Shown here: positions 15,820-23,257 of the stretch, in pieces | Layout of the letters: each line of letters opens with the position of its first letter | How positions within the stretch are numbered: position 1 is the first letter of the stretch | Source of the DNA: Sphingomonas cannabina | Lineage (GTDB): Bacteria; Pseudomonadota; Alphaproteobacteria; Sphingomonadales; Sphingomonadaceae | Assembly (NCBI RefSeq): GCF_021391395.1 | Contig: NZ_CP090059.1 | Coordinates: forward strand, 3,643,001 to 3,707,000 | DNA length: 64,000 nucleotides | Direction of reading: 5' to 3' | The notes under the pieces: generated by a model | The model's input: only the letters and a program-made list of their open reading frames with translations | Told to the model about the DNA's origin: nothing | Databases searched by the model: none | Made by a program: the position numbers and the translations under genes

Positions 15820-16350
15820 TTACCAGAGAGGGGTGAACGCCACGCCCACCAGCCCGGAATTGCGGACGCGGGCGACGAACTGGTCGGTTACGAAGACCGG
15901 AGATGCCCGCATCGGCAGCTTGAAGACCTCCGAGGCGCCGATCACGTCGGCCTTGAATGCATAGTCTTCGATCGCGAGGATGCTGCCGTCGTCGAAACGG
16001 ACGATCCGGGCACGCTCCTCGTCCAATGCGTCTAGCACGTTCGTGACATTGTAGAGCCACGCATCGCCCTCGCCCTGGAGCGGCAAGAACTGACCATATC
16101 GCAGCGCGACGTCGCCGAGCCTCTCTATCGCCCGCCGACGGAAGATCGGCGCATGTTCTCCGAGCCAGGGGAAATCCGAATATGCTCTCGGACGGCCGCT
16201 CTCATCGTGCGTCAGGAGCGTCATCTCCGGCGGGTCCCAATCTTGAACGGCGCGGCCATCCAAGGAGAAGAAGCGCTCGAATTCCTCGCCGTCGACCGGA
16301 AGGAGCCACTCGTGACCGTCGACACCTTCGAAACAATAGATTCGATTCAC
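15820..16350 (-). CDS. Imm11-like (DUF1629) immunity-family protein
   Basis: 176 residues from a GTG at 16350 preceded by GAGGCAGG; an ATG 36 bases further up is possible. The C-terminal VFKLPMRASPVFVTDQFVARVRNSGLVGVAFTPLW is the signature end of the Imm11 family, which pairs with polymorphic toxins. No toxin gene is adjacent, so it may be an orphan immunity gene. The link to Imm11 rests on that C-terminal pattern. Confidence 0.6.
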   Translation of the reverse strand: MNRIYCFEGVDGHEWLLPVDGEEFERFFSLDGRAVQDWDPPEMTLLTHDESGRPRAYSDFPWLGEHAPIFRRRAIERLGDVALRYGQFLPLQGEGDAWLYNVTNVLDALDEERARIVRFDDGSILAIEDYAFKADVIGASEVFKLPMRASPVFVTDQFVARVRNSGLVGVAFTPLW

Positions 16351-16534
16351 GTGCCTGCCTCGTGATTGAGACCTCCATCGGTCCATCGATGTCTATCGCA
16401 CGGCCACGACAGGAATAGCGAACCTGGGCCGGGGCCCGGCCGATCTGGCCGACCGGCGCTCGCCAGCAGACGATCCGTGAACCAGGACGGTCCTGGGCGG
16501 CGATCGTTGCGCTCAGGCTGAGCGGATCGGGACG

Positions 16535-17369
16535 TCAGGCGCCGGGTCGTTCGTCAATCTTCCGTGCTCGCGAACAGCCGCGCACCATCAATGCCAGATA
16601 GTCCCCGCGTGCCATGCGCCGGGCATCGGCGACAAGGCGGCGCACGCGCGAGCGCAGCGATTCCGAGTCCCCGCGCCATTCGGTGGCGACGCGATCGCGT
16701 CCGACCAGGATCTCGGCGATCTCGCGCTGGCTGGCACCGTCGGCGAGCGCGTCATGCACCCGCAGCATGGCGATCCAGCGGCCGGCCTGCCGGTCAGGCG
16801 GGAACAGCGACGCCGGGAAGCGGCGGTGCCGATAGAGGTGGAGAAATCGTCGCAGCGCCAGCAGGGGCGGCGCGACACGCCGGACGCCGGAGAGCCGATA
16901 GCGCAGCAACACCGGCCGGTCGCCCAGCAGCGTGCCGCCATCGACCTCGAGACGGATGCGGCGCTTGCCGTCGGTCAGGACGGCGTGCTCGATTCCATCA
17001 CCATCGGACACCGCTACCAGCCAGCCCCGCAGTACGGACGGCTCGACGCGCTCGGGATCGTCGGCGGAGGTCGGCACCGCCTCGAGGCGGAGCACGGCCG
17101 GATCGAGATCGGCACGCCAGATCAACCGGGCCTCCGGCGCCGCCACGTCCGGATTCTCGGCGAAAGTGAAGCCCCCAACGGATCGGGTCGACACCGGGCG
17201 CCACGCTGCCGGCGCTGCCCCGGGTCGCGGTGCTCGCCCGCGCGTACCAGGCAATGTAACCGGGGTCGCGGCGCAGCCACTCCCACATGATCCCGGCGCG
17301 GTCGATGCCGGCCAAGGCCGCGTAGGCTCGCCCGTCGCGCCAATTCTCGACCGGCCCCGACCCGCCCAT
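16535..17369 (-). CDS. Split DUF6499-DUF2285 protein, FseA-like, needing a +1 frameshift
   Basis: Two frames overlap. From the ATG at 17369 the frame gives VENWRDGRAYAALAG and MWEWLRRDPGYIAWYARAS (DUF6499), then DPIRWGLHF and nonsense. The +1 frame from the same point reads FTFAENPDVAAPEARLIW on through HLYRHRRFPASLFPPDRQAGRW and SQREIAEILVGRDRV (DUF2285) to 16535. The switch is at a G5 run (17172-17176, codons TGG GGG CTT). In ICEMlSymR7A, two such frames are joined by programmed +1 frameshifting to make FseA, which activates excision. Sequencing error or decay are the alternatives. Confidence 0.65.
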
Positions 17370-17478
17370 CGGGCGCTATCCGGCATCCCGCTGGCCAGGC
17401 ACCCGCCAATGGCTGCTGCAACCGGGCATAGTCCCCGCGGAGCCGGCGAGCCGATTTTCTCTGGAATCCAAGTTGCGG

Positions 17479-17493
17479 GAATCATATTCTCGA
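17479..17493. promoter_or_regulatory. AT-rich dyad in the split-gene/luxR intergenic region
   Basis: GAATCATATTCTCGA sits between the two divergent genes. Nearly the same word, GAATATATTCTCGA, lies before the lasso precursor at 20573-20586. The GAAT/ATTC arms form a small dyad. This suggests one regulator acts on both; which one is unknown. Confidence 0.35.
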
Positions 17494-17612
17494 GGTTCGG
17501 GCCTCGCCCGGCGTTGAATTGAGACATCAACGCGCGCTGGCGAACAGCTGGAAAGGACGATCGCCGGGCAAGGGGCGGCTTGAGACGCCGCTCGCGGTCG
17601 TAGAATTGACGG

Positions 17613-18380
17613 ATGGTCTTGTTGCCCTTGGTCGACGACTTCGTCCGGGCGGTCGGACGTGTTCAATCCGCCCCGGACCTGCATACGATCCTGGCGTTCT
17701 TCACCGCCGAAATGGGGTTTCACTTCTTCGCGCTCACGCACCATGTCGACATGCTGAAGGCGGGCCACACCGCGATCCGGGTGCACGACTATCCCGAGGA
17801 GTGGGCCGAGTTCTTCGACCGCAGTGCGCTCGGTCCCACCGACCCGGTGCACCGCGCGAGCCACGTGACCAGCGTCGGCTTTGCCTGGTCGGAGCTTCCT
17901 ACCCTGATCACGATGACCGCCGGCGACCGGCGTGTCCTCGAGCTCGCGGGCAGGCACGGCATCGGCGAGGGCTATACGGTGCCGGCCAACGTGCCGGGCG
18001 AGTCCAACGGCTCGGTCTCCTTCGCAATGCGCGCCGGCACGCCGCTGCCGCGGTGCATGCGTCCGGCCGCGCAGCTCATCGGCGCCTTCGCCTTCGAGGC
18101 CGCGCGCAAGCTCTGGCGGGTGCGCACGCCCAGGACCGGGCTGCCTACGCTCACCGACCGTCAGCGCGACTGCCTGATCTGGGTCGCGCGCGGCAAGTCG
18201 GACTGGGAGATCAGCCGCATCCTCGGCGTCACCGAAGGAACGGTGGTGCGCCACGTCAAGCAGGCTCGCGAGCGCTATGGGGTGCAGAAGCGGACATCGC
18301 TCCTCATGCAGACGTTGCTGGACGGAACGATCAGCCTCGCCGACGCCGCGCAGTGGCGCTATTCCCATTTCTGGGAATAG
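17613..18380 (+). CDS. LuxR-family quorum-sensing regulator
   Basis: 255 residues. The autoinducer-binding domain has the conserved Trp and Asp-Pro pattern in EEWAEFFDRSALGPTDPVH and VGFAW; the C-terminal HTH is LTDRQRDCLIWVARGKSDWEISRILGVTEGTVVRHV. It should bind an acyl-homoserine lactone made by the downstream LuxI. It is divergent from the FseA-like gene, the same topology as quorum-controlled ICEs. Its stop codon lies inside a perfect inverted repeat. Confidence 0.88.
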   Translation: MVLLPLVDDFVRAVGRVQSAPDLHTILAFFTAEMGFHFFALTHHVDMLKAGHTAIRVHDYPEEWAEFFDRSALGPTDPVHRASHVTSVGFAWSELPTLITMTAGDRRVLELAGRHGIGEGYTVPANVPGESNGSVSFAMRAGTPLPRCMRPAAQLIGAFAFEAARKLWRVRTPRTGLPTLTDRQRDCLIWVARGKSDWEISRILGVTEGTVVRHVKQARERYGVQKRTSLLMQTLLDGTISLADAAQWRYSHFWE

Positions 18381-18382
18381 CG
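18357..18382. promoter_or_regulatory. Perfect 11-bp inverted repeat at the end of luxR
   Basis: CGCTATTCCCA (18357-18367) and TGGGAATAGCG (18372-18382) flank TTTC, and the luxR stop TAG is within the right arm. It lies 53 bases before luxI, so it could be a lux-box-like operator for luxI or a hairpin limiting read-through. There is no T-run. Confidence 0.5.
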
Positions 18383-18434
18383 GCGCGGCCGCCGGCGATG
18401 GACCTTGGCCTTCCGATCAACGGAGGGCCAAGCC

Positions 18435-19064
18435 ATGCTCCACATCCTCGATCATGCGGCCGACTGGCGCGAGGACGATCGCCTCTGCCGCATGTTCGCC
18501 GCGCGCAAGCGCGTCTTCATCGACCTGCTCAAATGGCAGGTGCCGGTGGTCGACGACTGCTACGAACGGGATCAGTTCGACGCACCGGGTGCCACCTACC
18601 TTGTCCTGACCGATCCCTCGGGCGCCCATCTTGCCTCGGCGCGGCTCCTGCCGACGATGCGGCCGCACATCCTCGGCGATCTCTATCCGCATCTGTGCGA
18701 GACGCCGCCGCCGTTCGGCCCCACCGTCTACGAGATCACGCGGTTCTGCCTCGACCGCCGCCTGCGCGCGCCGGCGCGGCGCGAGGCCCGCAACCGGCTG
18801 GTCTCGGCAATCGCCGAGTTCGGAGTGTGGCGCGGCGTCACCACCTACACCGGGGTCGCCGAGATCGGCTGGCTGCAGCAGATCCTGGCGTTCGGCTGGC
18901 GATGCCGGCCACTCGGCCTGCCGGTCGCCGAGCGCGGTGCGATGCTGTGCGCGCTCGCGATCGAGATCGATGCGGCGACACCGGCCCGGCTGCGCGACGC
19001 CGGCATCTATCGCCCGGTGCTCGTCGATCCTGTCGATACCGGGGAGCGCCGCCATGCCGCATGA
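18435..19064 (+). CDS. LuxI-family acyl-homoserine-lactone synthase
   Basis: 209 residues from the ATG at 18435, preceded by GGAGG. Conserved synthase residues are present: RKRVFIDLLKW (Arg, Phe, Trp), DQFDAPGATYLV (Asp), ASARLLPT (Arg) and YEITRFCLD (Glu-Arg). It makes the signal read by the LuxR upstream. The 3' end overlaps the dioxygenase gene by 11 bases. Confidence 0.9.
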   Translation: MLHILDHAADWREDDRLCRMFAARKRVFIDLLKWQVPVVDDCYERDQFDAPGATYLVLTDPSGAHLASARLLPTMRPHILGDLYPHLCETPPPFGPTVYEITRFCLDRRLRAPARREARNRLVSAIAEFGVWRGVTTYTGVAEIGWLQQILAFGWRCRPLGLPVAERGAMLCALAIEIDAATPARLRDAGIYRPVLVDPVDTGERRHAA

Positions 19065-19935
19065 CGCAGCACGGCGCGCCGGCGATCCGGTTGCGCAGTG
19101 GACGGAGCGGCTGCTGACGGACGGCTATGCGGTCATCCCCGGTGCCATGCCGCCGGAGGAGGTCGCGGCCATCGACGCCGAGCTCGGCGACGCGTTCGAC
19201 CAGACGCCGTTCTGCCAGGGCGGCTTCTATGGCACGCGCACCAAGCGGTTCGGCCGGCTGCTCGCGCGCACGATACGGGCCGCCGCGTTCGTCCAGCATC
19301 CGCTGGTCCTCGGTGTGGCGGAGCGTGTCCTGGCGCCCTGGTGCGATACGATCCAGCTCAATCTCACGCAGGCGATCGCGCTCCATCCCGGCGCGCTGCC
19401 GCAATTTCCGCACAGGGACCAGGACATGTGGCAGGGCGAGACCGGCCGCATCGAATATCTCGTCAACGTGATGTGGCCGTTCACCGGCTACACGACGGAG
19501 AACGGCGCGACATTGATCTGGCCGCACAGTCACGGGCCGCGCTGTCATGATCCCGAGCCGGTTGGCGAGCCGATCGTCGCCGAGATGGCGCCGGGCGCGG
19601 CGCTCATGTTCCTCGGTTCGACGCTGCACGGTGCCGGCGGCAACCGCTCGGCGACGGTCAGGCGCGGCATGATCGTCAGCTACTGCCTTGGCTGGCTGAA
19701 GCCGTACGAGAACCCATGGCTCGCCTATCCGCCCGAGGTGGCACGGCATTTCCCGCGCGAGCTCGCGGCGCTCGCCGGCTATCGTCAGCACCGCCCCAAC
19801 CTCGGCAACTATGAGGGGCAGTGCCCGTCGATCCTGCTCGACGGGTCGCCGGCCGAACCGCTCGGAGCGGTCGATGCGCTGCGGCCCGACCAGGCCGAGG
19901 GGGTGGCGGCGTTCGTCGCGAGCCAGCGCGCATGA
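19054..19935 (+). CDS. Phytanoyl-CoA-dioxygenase-family (PhyH) 2OG-Fe(II) oxygenase
   Basis: 293 residues. Facial-triad candidates are HRD in FPHRDQDMW and the His of STLHGAGGNRS, with the downstream Arg for 2-oxoglutarate; GYAVIPGAMPPEEVAAID is the usual N-terminal strand-helix. The substrate is unknown. The overlap with luxI means co-translation with the signal synthase, an unusual pairing; it could alter the signal or a metabolite under quorum control. Its stop overlaps the next ATG. Confidence 0.8.
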   Translation: MPHDAARRAGDPVAQWTERLLTDGYAVIPGAMPPEEVAAIDAELGDAFDQTPFCQGGFYGTRTKRFGRLLARTIRAAAFVQHPLVLGVAERVLAPWCDTIQLNLTQAIALHPGALPQFPHRDQDMWQGETGRIEYLVNVMWPFTGYTTENGATLIWPHSHGPRCHDPEPVGEPIVAEMAPGAALMFLGSTLHGAGGNRSATVRRGMIVSYCLGWLKPYENPWLAYPPEVARHFPRELAALAGYRQHRPNLGNYEGQCPSILLDGSPAEPLGAVDALRPDQAEGVAAFVASQRA

Positions 19936-20549
19936 ACTCCGGACAGACGTCGGGGCGCGTCTACGAGGCACTGCGGCTGCGCCTCACGGGCCGCGGCCTG
20001 CGGCCCGGCGCGCGCCTCGATCCCAACCTGCTGGCGGAGGAATTCGGCAGCAGCGTCACGCCGGTGCGCGACGCGCTGCACATTCTCGTCGGCGAGGGGC
20101 TGGTGGAGACCGGCCAGGGCGAGGGATTCCGGCTGCCGCACCTCGACGAGCCGGGCCTCAAGGATCTCTACGACTGGAACGGCGACTTGCTGCTGGCCGC
20201 ACTCCGGCGACGGGCGCCGGTGCCGGGCGAACTATCGCCGCAGGACATCGGCGACACGGCAGCGCTGACGGCGTCCGTGTTCTTCGCGATTGCCCATCGC
20301 TCGCGAAACCAGCTCCACCGGCTCGCGATGCGCTGGGCTAACGCGAAGCTGCATCCGACCCGGCTGGTCGAGACCGACATCCTGCCGGCGATCGCGGAGG
20401 AGGTGTCGGCGATCGCCGACGCGTTCGAGGCCCACGAGACCGCGGCGGTGCGGCGGATGATCGGCGCCTATCACGGCCGGCGCCAGCGCGTCGCGGCGGA
20501 GATCGTCCGGGGCCTGTATCGGGCTTCCGACGACGTCGCGATCCTATAG
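19932..20549 (+). CDS. GntR/FadR-family transcription regulator
   Basis: 205 residues. N-terminal winged helix RVYEALRLRLTGRGLRPGARLDPNLLAEEFGSSVTPVRDALHILVGEGLVE, then an all-helical FCD-like effector domain. The start overlaps the dioxygenase stop (ATGA). It is the last gene of the luxI operon and lies directly before the lasso promoter, so it may regulate the lasso cluster. Confidence 0.85.
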   Translation: MNSGQTSGRVYEALRLRLTGRGLRPGARLDPNLLAEEFGSSVTPVRDALHILVGEGLVETGQGEGFRLPHLDEPGLKDLYDWNGDLLLAALRRRAPVPGELSPQDIGDTAALTASVFFAIAHRSRNQLHRLAMRWANAKLHPTRLVETDILPAIAEEVSAIADAFEAHETAAVRRMIGAYHGRRQRVAAEIVRGLYRASDDVAIL

Positions 20550-20672
20550 TCCCGTGCCGCGGACAGCCGTCCGAATATATTCTCGATATAGAATCTGTAT
20601 AAGTTTCAACGTCATGCGGGAGATCGGTAGATTCGCCTCTGCTGCAATGCGCAGCAAGCAGGAGAGTGAATC
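20550..20672 (+). promoter_or_regulatory. Promoter region of the lasso peptide operon
   Basis: 123 bases, markedly AT-rich in its middle. It contains the palindrome GAATATATTC (20573-20582), the inverted pair ATTCT/AGAAT around CGATAT (20579-20594), and GGAGAG seven bases before the precursor ATG. The dyads are plausible operators for the adjacent GntR or LuxR proteins. Confidence 0.5.
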
Positions 20673-20792
20673 ATGGAACGCGAAGACGATGTGATCGATC
20701 TCGGCGTCGCCAGCGTCGAGACCCAGGGACCGGGGCAGCTCCCCGGGGACGAGGTCCTCGGGCGGATCGTGCCCGGACTTTCCGACGACTGA
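20673..20792 (+). CDS. Lasso peptide precursor (sphingonodin-like)
   Basis: 39 residues, below usual gene-finder limits. Leader MEREDDVIDLGVASVETQ has the required Thr at position -2. The core starts with Gly: GPGQLPGDEVL then GRIVPGLSDD, 21 residues. An isopeptide ring from Gly1 to Asp8 (8-membered) or Glu9 (9-membered) is possible; Arg13, Ile14 or Leu18 could be plugs. The GPG start and GLSDD end resemble known sphingonodins. B and C genes follow immediately. GGAGAG precedes the ATG. Confidence 0.85.
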   Translation: MEREDDVIDLGVASVETQGPGQLPGDEVLGRIVPGLSDD

Positions 20793-20795
20793 CCG

Positions 20796-21509
20796 ATGGG
20801 GCGCGCAAGTTCCCGCCTGCGCGCCTTTTCGGGATTGCCGAGCATGGGCGGATATCGCATCGCGCCGGGCATCAGCTTCTGTGACGCGGGCGGGCGCCAC
20901 ATCTTCCTCGACCTCGATGCCGACCGCTATTTCTGCCTCGGCGACGCGGCCGAACGCAGCTTCGCCCGCATGATCGCCGGAACCCCGCTCGATGCGGCGG
21001 ACCATCATCGTCTGGGCGCGCTCGCGCGGCGCGGACTGCTGCTGCCCGCAAAAACCGACACGACCCTGCCGCCAACCAGGATCGCGCCGATCCGACGGGC
21101 GATCGCGGAGCCGCCGGCGCGCGCGGGAAACCTTGCCGTCGCGCGCGCCGCGGCGGCGCTGCTGCGCGCCAGACTCGAGCTGCGCCGCCGACCGCTCCGT
21201 CGCCTGATCATGGCGGTCCGGCGGGCCAAGCGGGGCTGCGCGCCGCCGGACGGCGACGGCGAGCGCCGCCTCGCGGCGATCGGCGGCGCGTTCCGGCGCG
21301 CCGCCGTGCTGACCGGTGCACTGGACGAGTGCCTTGCGGTCTCGCTGGCGATCATGCGCCGGAGCGCGGCGCATGGCATCGCGGCCGAGCTCGTCCTCGG
21401 CGTCAAGCTACGCCCGTTCCAGGCGCATGCCTGGGTCCAGGTGGGCGACCTGCTGGTGAGCGACGAGCGTGATGCCGTCGCACCGTTCACGCCGATCCTC
21501 GTAGTATGA
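20796..21509 (+). CDS. Lasso peptide biosynthesis protein B (leader binding plus peptidase)
   Basis: 237 residues; a later ATG at 20844 (MGGYRIAPGISFC) may be the true start. The first part is PqqD-like leader recognition (IFLDLDADRYFCLGDAAERSF); the second a transglutaminase-like cysteine protease with Cys in LTGALDECLAVSLAIMRR and His in PFQAHAWVQVGD, followed by the Asp region. It removes the leader after the Thr(-2)-containing site. Four bases separate it from the precursor and its stop overlaps the C gene. Confidence 0.87.
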   Translation: MGRASSRLRAFSGLPSMGGYRIAPGISFCDAGGRHIFLDLDADRYFCLGDAAERSFARMIAGTPLDAADHHRLGALARRGLLLPAKTDTTLPPTRIAPIRRAIAEPPARAGNLAVARAAAALLRARLELRRRPLRRLIMAVRRAKRGCAPPDGDGERRLAAIGGAFRRAAVLTGALDECLAVSLAIMRRSAAHGIAAELVLGVKLRPFQAHAWVQVGDLLVSDERDAVAPFTPILVV

Positions 21510-23257
21510 TGGGCCGGCGCTACATCGCATTCCTGCCCGCGGATCGCGCCGACAGCCGCCCCCGCGCCAGGTTCCTGCGCGAACGGAATCGGTCGCCTTC
21601 GCTCGCGGTCGCCGCGGACCGGCCCGGCCTCATCGTGCTCGCCACTGCGCAGGCAATCGCGCTCGGCGAGCATGGAGTCGTGCTAGGCGAGGTGATCCGC
21701 GCCGAAGGCGCGGCGCCGCTCGACCGGCTCGAGGCGCATGATGTGCGGACGATCGCCGTGTGCGGAGGCGAGCCGCTGATCCGGAACTTCTGGGGTGCCT
21801 ATGTCGCGCTGCTCGAGCACGCGGACGGCAGCATCCGCGTGCTGCGGGCGCCGCTCGGCGACCTCCCGGCCTATGCGTGGCGATCGCCCGAGGGCGTGGC
21901 GATCGCTTCCGATGTCGAGCTGCTCGCGCGGTTCGCGGGCTATCGGCCGGCCATCGACTGGACCGGCGTCGCCGAGCATCTCGCCGCCGCCGATCTCAGG
22001 CGGCCGAGGACCTGCCTCGCAGGCATCGAGGAACTGCCCGGCGGCGCCGAGGGATGCTGGCGCGACGGACATTGGTCGGTGCGGCAGCGCTGGTCGCCAT
22101 GGCACGCGATCGCGCGCGATGCCGCGCCGGTCGACCTCGCCGCCGCCGCGGCCCATGTCGGGGATGTCGTCCGCCGGTCGGTCGCGGCGCGGACCGCACG
22201 CTATCGGTCGCTCCTGGTCCTGCTCTCGGGCGGGCTCGATTCCTCGATCGTCGCGGCGAGCCTTGCCGCCGCCGGCCGTCCGATCTTAGCGCTCACCATG
22301 GTCACCCGCGATCCCGGCGGCGACGAACGCCACTATGCCGCGGCGACCGCCTCGGCGCTCGGGATTCCGCTGACCGCGATCGGGCGCGACGTTGGCCAGG
22401 TCGACGTCACGCGGTCGCTCGCCTGCGGCTTGCCGCGACCATCGGCACGAAGCTTCGCCCAGGCGACGCATGCCGCCGCCCAAGCACTGGCGCGCGATGC
22501 CGGCGCACGGGCGATCGTCACCGGCGGCGGCGGCGACAATGTCTTCTGCGCGCTGCAGTCGGTGGCGCCGGCCGCTGACAGGCTCCTTCTCCGCGGTCCC
22601 GACCGGCAGTTCCGGGCGACCGCAGGCCATATTGCGACGCTCGCCCAGGTGAGCGTGCTGCGGGTCGCCGCCAAGGCGTTCGCCCGCGCGCTCCGCCGTC
22701 GGCGCGGCTATCGCTTTGCGGTGAACACCGGTCTGCTCACGCCGGATGCGATCGCCATGGCGGCCGCGGCGTGCGAGCATCCGTGGCTCCGCCCGCCGCC
22801 GCGCGCCCTTCCCGGTTCGGCGGCCCATATCGGCCTGATCGTCGCCGCCCAGAGCGTCGCCGAAAGTCCCGATCCGCGCGCCGCCGTTCCGCAGCTGGCG
22901 CCGCTGATCGTGCAGCCGATCGTCGAGGCCTGCGTAGCGGTACCGAGCTGGGCCTGGTTCGACCGGGGATGCAACCGCGCGGTCGCGCGTCACGCGTTCA
23001 CCGACGGGCTTCCTGCCGAAATCGCCTGGCGGCGCTCGAAGGGCGCAATGGACAGCTTTGTCGTCGAGATCTTCGAGGCGAATCGAGCGGCGCTGGCGGA
23101 CCTCCTGCTGGATGGGAGGCTGGCGTCGCATGGCCTGATCGACCGGGCGGCCCTCGAGATCGTCCTCCAGGATCGCGGGCCGACCCGGAGTGGCAGCTAT
23201 GCCAGGGCGATGGAGCTGGCTGACGTGGAGGCCTGGGCGCGATCATGGCCGCGCTGA
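21506..23257 (+). CDS. Lasso cyclase C (asparagine-synthetase-like)
   Basis: 583 residues. The N-terminal glutaminase-like half is degenerate; the synthetase half has the ATP loop LLVLLSGGLDSSIVAASLA, a later VTGGGGDNVFCALQ and the C-terminal IAWRRSKGAMD. It activates the ring Asp/Glu side chain as an adenylate for attack by Gly1 of the core. Overlap with B and tail-to-tail overlap with the isopeptidase gene show tight packing. Confidence 0.88.
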   Translation: MMGRRYIAFLPADRADSRPRARFLRERNRSPSLAVAADRPGLIVLATAQAIALGEHGVVLGEVIRAEGAAPLDRLEAHDVRTIAVCGGEPLIRNFWGAYVALLEHADGSIRVLRAPLGDLPAYAWRSPEGVAIASDVELLARFAGYRPAIDWTGVAEHLAAADLRRPRTCLAGIEELPGGAEGCWRDGHWSVRQRWSPWHAIARDAAPVDLAAAAAHVGDVVRRSVAARTARYRSLLVLLSGGLDSSIVAASLAAAGRPILALTMVTRDPGGDERHYAAATASALGIPLTAIGRDVGQVDVTRSLACGLPRPSARSFAQATHAAAQALARDAGARAIVTGGGGDNVFCALQSVAPAADRLLLRGPDRQFRATAGHIATLAQVSVLRVAAKAFARALRRRRGYRFAVNTGLLTPDAIAMAAAACEHPWLRPPPRALPGSAAHIGLIVAAQSVAESPDPRAAVPQLAPLIVQPIVEACVAVPSWAWFDRGCNRAVARHAFTDGLPAEIAWRRSKGAMDSFVVEIFEANRAALADLLLDGRLASHGLIDRAALEIVLQDRGPTRSGSYARAMELADVEAWARSWPR

